This document shows, piece by piece, positions 6,615-9,908 of a stretch of 9,908 nt of DNA; positions within the stretch are counted from its first letter, which is position 1; each line of letters starts with the position of its first letter. The notes under the pieces are model-generated. The model made no database searches and had not been told where the DNA came from. It saw only the letters and a program-made list of their open reading frames with translations. The stretch comes from JAYEIH01 sp034659995. Its GTDB lineage: Archaea; Methanobacteriota_B; Thermococci; Methanofastidiosales; B48-G16. The position numbers and the translations under genes were made by a program. The stretch covers positions 1-9,908 of the forward strand of contig JAYEIH010000103.1 in the NCBI GenBank assembly GCA_034659995.1, in the 5' to 3' direction.

Positions 6615-7603
6615 AGGTTCTTGCCCTGGCATACAAGGAGTTGAAGGATATTCTATCAGAGAAAATATACCTATTCGGATTCCTCCTGCAGCTTTTTATC
6701 GTCATGGGAATTGTTCTTATCGGATTTTCTTACAGCTATATTGCTAAAATGGAGGAAAAACCCAGCGTTACAACAAATGATAAGAACCTCGCAGAGTTTC
6801 TCTCTGATGAGGATATTCTCTATTCCTACAGTAAAAACTTCCTTGGAGATGCCTATATCCAGAACAGAGGCGGTGAAGTCTATGTGTACACCAACGATGA
6901 GGATCTGTTCAATCAGCTTGAGCCACGGATTGAGGAGTATTATTTCCGAGGACAGGAGCCTCTAAGGCAACCTATTGCAAAGATAGAGCATATAAAGAAA
7001 AAGGAGGTTGTTCCCGAGTTTATTGAGATCATGTACAGCCTTCTTGTGCCCATCGTACTTCTTCTCCCTGTGTTCTTGTCAATGAATATGCTTTCAGACT
7101 CCATTGTTGGCGAGAAGGAGAGAAAAACATTTGAGATTCTTCTTGCCTCCCCACTAACCCGGTTTGAGATAATCCTCGGAAAGATTATCCCTGTGGTATC
7201 TCTTGGATTTGTTCAGGTGAGCCTATGGCTCTTTGTTATCAGCAGGAAGAATATCCATATCAAGAATATCGCGGTGCTCTATGCGTTTCTTTTGGTCCTG
7301 ATGGTACTGTTTTTTTCGTTATCTGTCATATTCTCCATGATCTCCTCCAACATTCGGGAGGCAAACCTCTACCTCACACTGTTCATGATGGGCCTGAGTT
7401 TCCTTATGTTTGTTCCTCTGCCCTCTATGGGTGTGTTGGACGGCATTATTACGTATTCTCCTGTTGTGGGCATTGTTAAGATCACCACAAATGCACTGAG
7501 CATCTCGATAGTTCCGTACTTTATTATCTACCTTGCACTTGCTCTCACAACAATATTTATAGCAAAAAAAGTCCTGGAAAAGGATGAGGGTCTTAAACTA
7601 TGA
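6611..7603 (+). CDS. ABC-2 type transporter permease, second subunit
   Basis: A 330-residue membrane protein that probably pairs with the preceding permease as a heterodimer around the NatA-like ATPase. It has a first membrane helix at about 22-45, an external domain of about 90 residues, then five or so helices from 140 to the end. The hallmark after the second helix, LSDSIVGEKERKTFEILLAS, closely parallels the motif in the first permease, showing that the two are paralogous. It lacks the extra C-terminal protease-like module and so has a normal ABC-2 length. The ATG overlaps the previous stop (ATGA), with GGTG about seven bases upstream as a likely ribosome binding site. Its stop in turn overlaps the DUF763 gene start. 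The exported substrate is unknown. Confidence 0.92.
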   Translation: MKVLALAYKELKDILSEKIYLFGFLLQLFIVMGIVLIGFSYSYIAKMEEKPSVTTNDKNLAEFLSDEDILYSYSKNFLGDAYIQNRGGEVYVYTNDEDLFNQLEPRIEEYYFRGQEPLRQPIAKIEHIKKKEVVPEFIEIMYSLLVPIVLLLPVFLSMNMLSDSIVGEKERKTFEILLASPLTRFEIILGKIIPVVSLGFVQVSLWLFVISRKNIHIKNIAVLYAFLLVLMVLFFSLSVIFSMISSNIREANLYLTLFMMGLSFLMFVPLPSMGVLDGIITYSPVVGIVKITTNALSISIVPYFIIYLALALTTIFIAKKVLEKDEGLKL

Positions 7604-8700
7604 GAAAATATGTAGATCTTCCACTTCATGGGGGAAAGGCACCATACTGGCTTGTTAAAAGGATGAAGGGGTTAGCTGCGGAGATATTCAGGATAATGGT
7701 TACTGATTTTGGTACCGAGGAGACTCTGAAGAGAATAGCGGATCCATACTGGTTTCAGGCACTTTCCTGTGTTTTGGGATTTGATTGGCACTCATCGGGA
7801 ACGACTACAGTTACCTGCGGTGTTTTAAATGATATACTTTCTACCCAGCTGGGAATGCAGGCAGCCGGGGGAAAAGGGAAGGGAAAAAGAACACTACAGG
7901 AGATTCGGGAAAAATCTGAGTCTCTGGGACTTTCTGAGAACAAGATGAAGGTCATTCGCTATGCAAGTAGAATGACGGCAAAGGTCGACTCCTCATGCAT
8001 CCAGGATTTTTACCCAATTTATCATCATATGATATTTTTTGACGAAAAGGGAAACTGGTCCGTGGTGCAGCAGGGTATGAACACAAAAAAAGGCTTTGCA
8101 AGAAGATACCAGTGGGATGCCACCGCTGATTTTATTGATGAGCCCCAAAATAAGGTTTCGGGTGTAAGAGAAAAGGATGTGCTCAACCTCGTGGATAAAA
8201 AGAGTGAGGAGGCGAGGAAGATGGATCTCGATCTGGTGAGGTCGGATATACGCAGAGTGAAATCATATATTCAGCGGCTTTCCGTCTCAAAGAATCAGGA
8301 AACACTGGACCCGTGGGCCGGCGAGAAACAAGATAGATATACTACCTTAGACCCCCTTTATACTCTTCCAAAGCGCGTGAACTGGCCTGCGTTAAAACGC
8401 GCCTATGAGTACAATCCCTCGGGTTTTGAGGAGCTACTTTCACTGAAGGGTATCGGCGGTGCGACCCTAAGGGGGCTGACCATGGTCTCTGAGCTTATTT
8501 ACGGCGAGGAGCCCTCATGGAAGGATCCAGTGCGGTACAGCTTTGCCTACGGCGGTAAGGACGGCGTGCCGTATCCCGTCAACAGGAAGGCTATGGATAG
8601 CTCGATAGAGTTTCTGCGGACAGTCATGGACAATGTGGAGGGTAAAGATAAGAAAAAAGCTCTAAAAAGATTGAAGGGATTTGGTGTGCGGAAGAAATGA
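7600..8700 (+). CDS. DUF763 family protein (COG1415) with helix-hairpin-helix motif
   Basis: A 366-residue soluble protein of the uncharacterised DUF763 family, widespread in archaea and some thermophiles. Recognisable family landmarks are LPLHGGKAPYWL (7-18), DPYWFQALSCVLGFDWHSSG (48-67), the Gly/Lys loop AAGGKGKGKRT (88-98) and HHMIFFDEKGNWSVVQQGMN (142-161). Near the C terminus, LLSLKGIGGATLRGLTMVSEL (279-299) looks like a helix-hairpin-helix, suggesting DNA or RNA contact; no catalytic function is established. The ATG overlaps the second permease stop (ATGA), with GAGGG about ten bases upstream, so it is the last gene of the ABC operon even though a transport role is not obvious. The last nine bases, AAGAAATGA including the stop, are also the first nine bases of the 41-bp repeat unit that follows, and the final 29 bases of the gene are duplicated at 8862-8890. 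Confidence 0.93.
   Translation: MRKYVDLPLHGGKAPYWLVKRMKGLAAEIFRIMVTDFGTEETLKRIADPYWFQALSCVLGFDWHSSGTTTVTCGVLNDILSTQLGMQAAGGKGKGKRTLQEIREKSESLGLSENKMKVIRYASRMTAKVDSSCIQDFYPIYHHMIFFDEKGNWSVVQQGMNTKKGFARRYQWDATADFIDEPQNKVSGVREKDVLNLVDKKSEEARKMDLDLVRSDIRRVKSYIQRLSVSKNQETLDPWAGEKQDRYTTLDPLYTLPKRVNWPALKRAYEYNPSGFEELLSLKGIGGATLRGLTMVSELIYGEEPSWKDPVRYSFAYGGKDGVPYPVNRKAMDSSIEFLRTVMDNVEGKDKKKALKRLKGFGVRKK
8672..8700 (+). repeat. 29-bp direct repeat, left copy (3' end of DUF763 gene)
   Basis: These bases encode the last residues and stop of the DUF763 protein and recur exactly at 8862-8890. The copy starts are 190 bases apart and flank the tandem array. Confidence 0.95.
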
Positions 8701-8855
8701 ACCTGAGCCGGTAGTGAAGGTTCATCCCTACCAAGAAATGAACCTGAGCCGGTAGTGAAGGTTCATCCCTACCAAGAAATGAACCTGAGCCGGTAGTGAA
8801 GGTTCATCCCTACCAAGAAATGAACCTGAGCCGGTAGTGAAGGTTCATCCCTACC
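8692..8855. repeat. Four perfect 41-bp tandem repeats between convergent genes
   Basis: Units begin at 8692, 8733, 8774 and 8815, each opening with AAGAAATGAACCTGAGCC and closing with TTCATCCCTACC, and are identical in all 41 positions. Each unit contains an 8-base inverted repeat, ATGAACCT and AGGTTCAT, around 13 bases (first copy 8697-8704 and 8718-8725), and a shorter interleaved pair, GGTAG and CTACC. The unit length is not a multiple of three and stops occur in each unit, so it is not coding. Perfect identity indicates recent expansion. The stems may act as a bidirectional transcription barrier between DUF763 and vapC, although no T-tract is present. Confidence 0.95.
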
Positions 8856-8861
8856 AATGAA

Positions 8862-8890
8862 TGAAGGGATTTGGTGTGCGGAAGAAATGA
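8862..8890 (+). repeat. 29-bp direct repeat, right copy
   Basis: An exact duplicate of 8672-8700. The base just before it is A instead of T, which creates an ATG at 8861 and a nine-codon minigene reading MKGFGVRKK before the duplicated TGA; I do not think this is a real gene. The copy ends one base before the stop codon of the convergent vapC gene. Its last nine bases equal the start of a fifth 41-bp unit. Confidence 0.95.
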
Positions 8891-8891
8891 G

Positions 8892-9380
8892 TTATGGTCT
8901 CCAAATCTTCAAAAACTCCACTCTTTCAAAGTCCTTGTCAAAGGTGGCGATATTTTTTATCCCGTAATCCTGGGCAAAAGATGCTATGCACGCATCTCTT
9001 GCAAGAAGCGAATACTTTTTCGAGATTTTTAGAGAGTTTAAGAAGGTATTCCTCTTTTCCTTTAAGATAATAAAGTTCATCTCAAAAAGTTTATTGATCT
9101 CAGTCCAGCAGATATCCAGCTCTGGAATTGTCTTCCTTACATTCCTCAAGAGAGACAGTGCCTCCCCCACGTTCTTAACTTTTTTGTTTTTTATAACCTC
9201 AGCGATCATCAGTCTGTGGAGCGTTTCATTGAGAACAATTGTAGGTATATACCCTTCAATCTTTTTCAACTCCACATTAATTAGCAGCCTTGTTGATCTC
9301 TTTCCAAATTCAGGATGATCTAACGCAGAGTAGATCAGGACATTGCTGTCAAGAAGCACTGATGATTTAGACAATCTCAT
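8892..9380 (-). CDS. vapC: PIN domain ribonuclease, VapC-like toxin
   Basis: A PIN-domain protein of about 162 residues, the likely RNase toxin of a type II toxin-antitoxin pair. The acidic metal-binding residues are all present (numbering from the GTG at 9383): Asp12 in LLDSNVLIYSAL, Glu53 in VLNETLHRL, Asp130 in ARDACIASFAQDYG, and Asp149/Asp151 in TFDKDFERV. The C-terminal order ARDACIAS, then NIATFDKDF, then FLKIW is typical. It is slightly longer than many VapC proteins (about 130-140) because of a helical insertion in the middle. The start is either the ATG at 9380 (chosen) or the GTG directly before it at 9383. Both overlap the 3' end of the antitoxin gene, so translation is probably coupled. 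The stop lies one base from the duplicated 29-bp repeat, so the gene converges tightly on the repeat array. Confidence 0.9.
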   Translation of the reverse strand: MRLSKSSVLLDSNVLIYSALDHPEFGKRSTRLLINVELKKIEGYIPTIVLNETLHRLMIAEVIKNKKVKNVGEALSLLRNVRKTIPELDICWTEINKLFEMNFIILKEKRNTFLNSLKISKKYSLLARDACIASFAQDYGIKNIATFDKDFERVEFLKIWRP

Positions 9381-9558
9381 CACTTTCTGCTATTTCTTCA
9401 ATTAGCTTTTCATTATCAAGTTTCAATGCCCCCTGAAATTCCTTTGCCAATCCTTTTTTTGGTTTTATCATTATTCTCATCCTCTCCTTTTCCTTCAGGT
9501 TCAGTTTCTTTACCGGCTTGAAGACACCATCTTTATAAACTACCTCTATCTCTTCCAT
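9367..9558 (-). CDS. AF2212-like antitoxin
   Basis: A 63-residue protein of the AF2212-like (formerly DUF104) antitoxin family, cognate to the PIN toxin encoded immediately downstream. The N-terminal half, EEIEVVYKDGVFKPVKKLNLKE followed by KERMRIMIKP, is the family hallmark: a short beta-rich segment with the EVVYKDGVFKP pattern. The acidic C-terminal tail KLIEEIAESDEIV likely wraps the toxin and neutralises it. The gene overlaps the toxin start by 14-17 bases, the usual antitoxin-first arrangement. The ATG at 9558 sits about 26 bases from the centre of a TATA-like half of the palindrome at 9580-9597, which suggests a leaderless or very short-leader transcript. Such antitoxins often repress their own promoter; whether this one binds the palindrome is unknown. 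Confidence 0.9.
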   Translation of the reverse strand: MEEIEVVYKDGVFKPVKKLNLKEKERMRIMIKPKKGLAKEFQGALKLDNEKLIEEIAESDEIV

Positions 9559-9579
9559 ACCATCTCATTCTCCCACCAC

Positions 9580-9597
9580 AATAAAAATCTTTTTATT
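9580..9597. promoter_or_regulatory. Palindromic divergent promoter (two TATA-like halves)
   Basis: AATAAAAATCTTTTTATT has perfect 8-base arms around TC. Read on each strand it gives TTTTTATT, a TATA-like box. One half is centred about 26 bases from the antitoxin ATG (9558, minus strand) and the other about 25 bases from the secreted-protein ATG (9619, plus strand). Both distances match leaderless archaeal transcription. Confidence 0.5.
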
Positions 9598-9618
9598 TCT
9601 CAACTCTCAGTGGATCTC

Positions 9619-9908
9619 ATGAGAATCTGGGGACTGCTGGCACTCGTACTCATCGTCTCGTTGTGCGTAGAAGGGCAATCTACGGAAACACCAGAACCCA
9701 CTGACACACCTGAACCAACAGAAACACCAACATATACACCAACACCAACGACTACACCAACTCCAACCACAACACAACCAACAACTACTCCAGCTCCTGT
9801 AAATGAGGAGTTAGAATGGGGACAAAATAATTTAACAAACGAAGCAACAGAATATATTAGAGATTTAGATACTAATATAGAAATTTCTGATAATGAAAAA
9901 TATGTTGG
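9619..9908 (+). CDS. Secreted Thr/Pro-rich protein, probable lipoprotein (3' truncated by window)
   Basis: The frame opens at the ATG at 9619 and runs off the window end, giving 96 codons plus two bases. It starts with a short signal peptide, MRIWGLLALVLIVSLC. Cys16 could be a lipid-attachment site, but the residue before it is Leu rather than the usual Gly/Ala/Ser, so the lipobox is imperfect. Next comes a linker of about 40 residues made of Thr, Pro and Glu (TETPEPT-like units, then TPTPTTTPTP), typical of archaeal surface proteins where it is often O-glycosylated and spans the S-layer. A folded domain of unknown type begins around EELEWGQNNLTNEATEYIRD. Base use becomes more AT-rich after the linker. 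An in-frame GTG at 9610 is an alternative start but would only add three residues. The gene is divergent from the antitoxin and shares the palindromic promoter. Confidence 0.78.
   Translation, partial: MRIWGLLALVLIVSLCVEGQSTETPEPTDTPEPTETPTYTPTPTTTPTPTTTQPTTTPAPVNEELEWGQNNLTNEATEYIRDLDTNIEISDNEKYV
9680..9795 (+). repeat. Low-complexity ACA/CCA-rich tract encoding the Thr/Pro linker
   Basis: Degenerate 6-base units of ACACCA and ACAACA type encode Thr-Pro dipeptides within the secreted protein. Such tracts change length easily by slippage, so linker length may vary between strains. Confidence 0.65.

Noticed and set aside
8692..8855. CRISPR array
   Set aside because: The 41-bp units are directly adjacent and identical, with no variable spacers and no cas genes nearby.
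8861..8890. Nine-codon minigene MKGFGVRKK created by the duplicated 29-bp repeat
   Set aside because: It is fully explained as a copy of the DUF763 3' end; the ATG arises from a single base difference and no ribosome binding site precedes it.
8692..8890. Insertion sequence or transposase-bearing element
   Set aside because: No transposase or recombinase frame is present; only short repeats and a duplicated gene end can be seen.

Overview
The window looks like chromosome from a mesophilic or moderately thermophilic archaeon, most likely a euryarchaeon of the Methanomicrobia/Archaeoglobi/ANME-like breadth (inference, not proven). Reasons: an archaeal-type SMC carboxy terminus, a COG1099-type TatD-like hydrolase, a DUF763 protein, an AF2212-like antitoxin with a PIN toxin, a Thr/Pro-rich secreted protein, and several AT-rich TATA-like boxes about 25 bases upstream of start codons (leaderless-style promoters). 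Base composition is moderately AT-rich and fairly even. The window is gene dense.

Layout. (1) 2-1327 (+): the 3' end of smc, cut by the window start. Its stop codon overlaps by 4 bases the stop of a convergent gene (1324-2391, -) for a charged coiled-coil protein with four C-terminal membrane segments. (2) 2392-2693: intergenic, with a 64-codon open frame lacking a good start and a 17-base palindrome in the likely promoter of the next gene. (3) 2694-3551 (+): TatD-related metal-dependent hydrolase. (4) 3615-8700 (+): a tight five-gene operon behind a strong TATA-like box. It holds a Lys/Glu-rich helical protein, an ABC-2 (NatA-type) ATPase, two ABC-2 permeases and a DUF763 protein; three of the four internal junctions are ATGA overlaps and the fourth is a 4-base gap. 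The first permease carries an extra C-terminal five-helix membrane domain with the motif pattern of PrsW-type intramembrane proteases. (5) 8672-8890: four perfect 41-bp tandem repeats lying exactly between the convergent DUF763 and vapC genes, flanked by a 29-bp duplication of the DUF763 3' end. (6) 8892-9558 (-): a PIN toxin/AF2212-like antitoxin pair. (7) 9580-9597: a palindromic divergent promoter serving the antitoxin and, on the + strand, a secreted Thr/Pro-rich protein that runs off the window end.

How the parts fit. The ABC cassette is a two-permease exporter of the Na+/drug/antibiotic-like ABC-2 class. The fused protease-like domain suggests processing of a peptide or membrane protein coupled to export, or regulation of the transporter. 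Tight coupling with the DUF763 gene and the helical protein suggests co-expression, but no common pathway can be read from sequence. The most notable items are the permease-PrsW-like fusion and the repeat array whose insertion left the DUF763 reading frame and stop intact.
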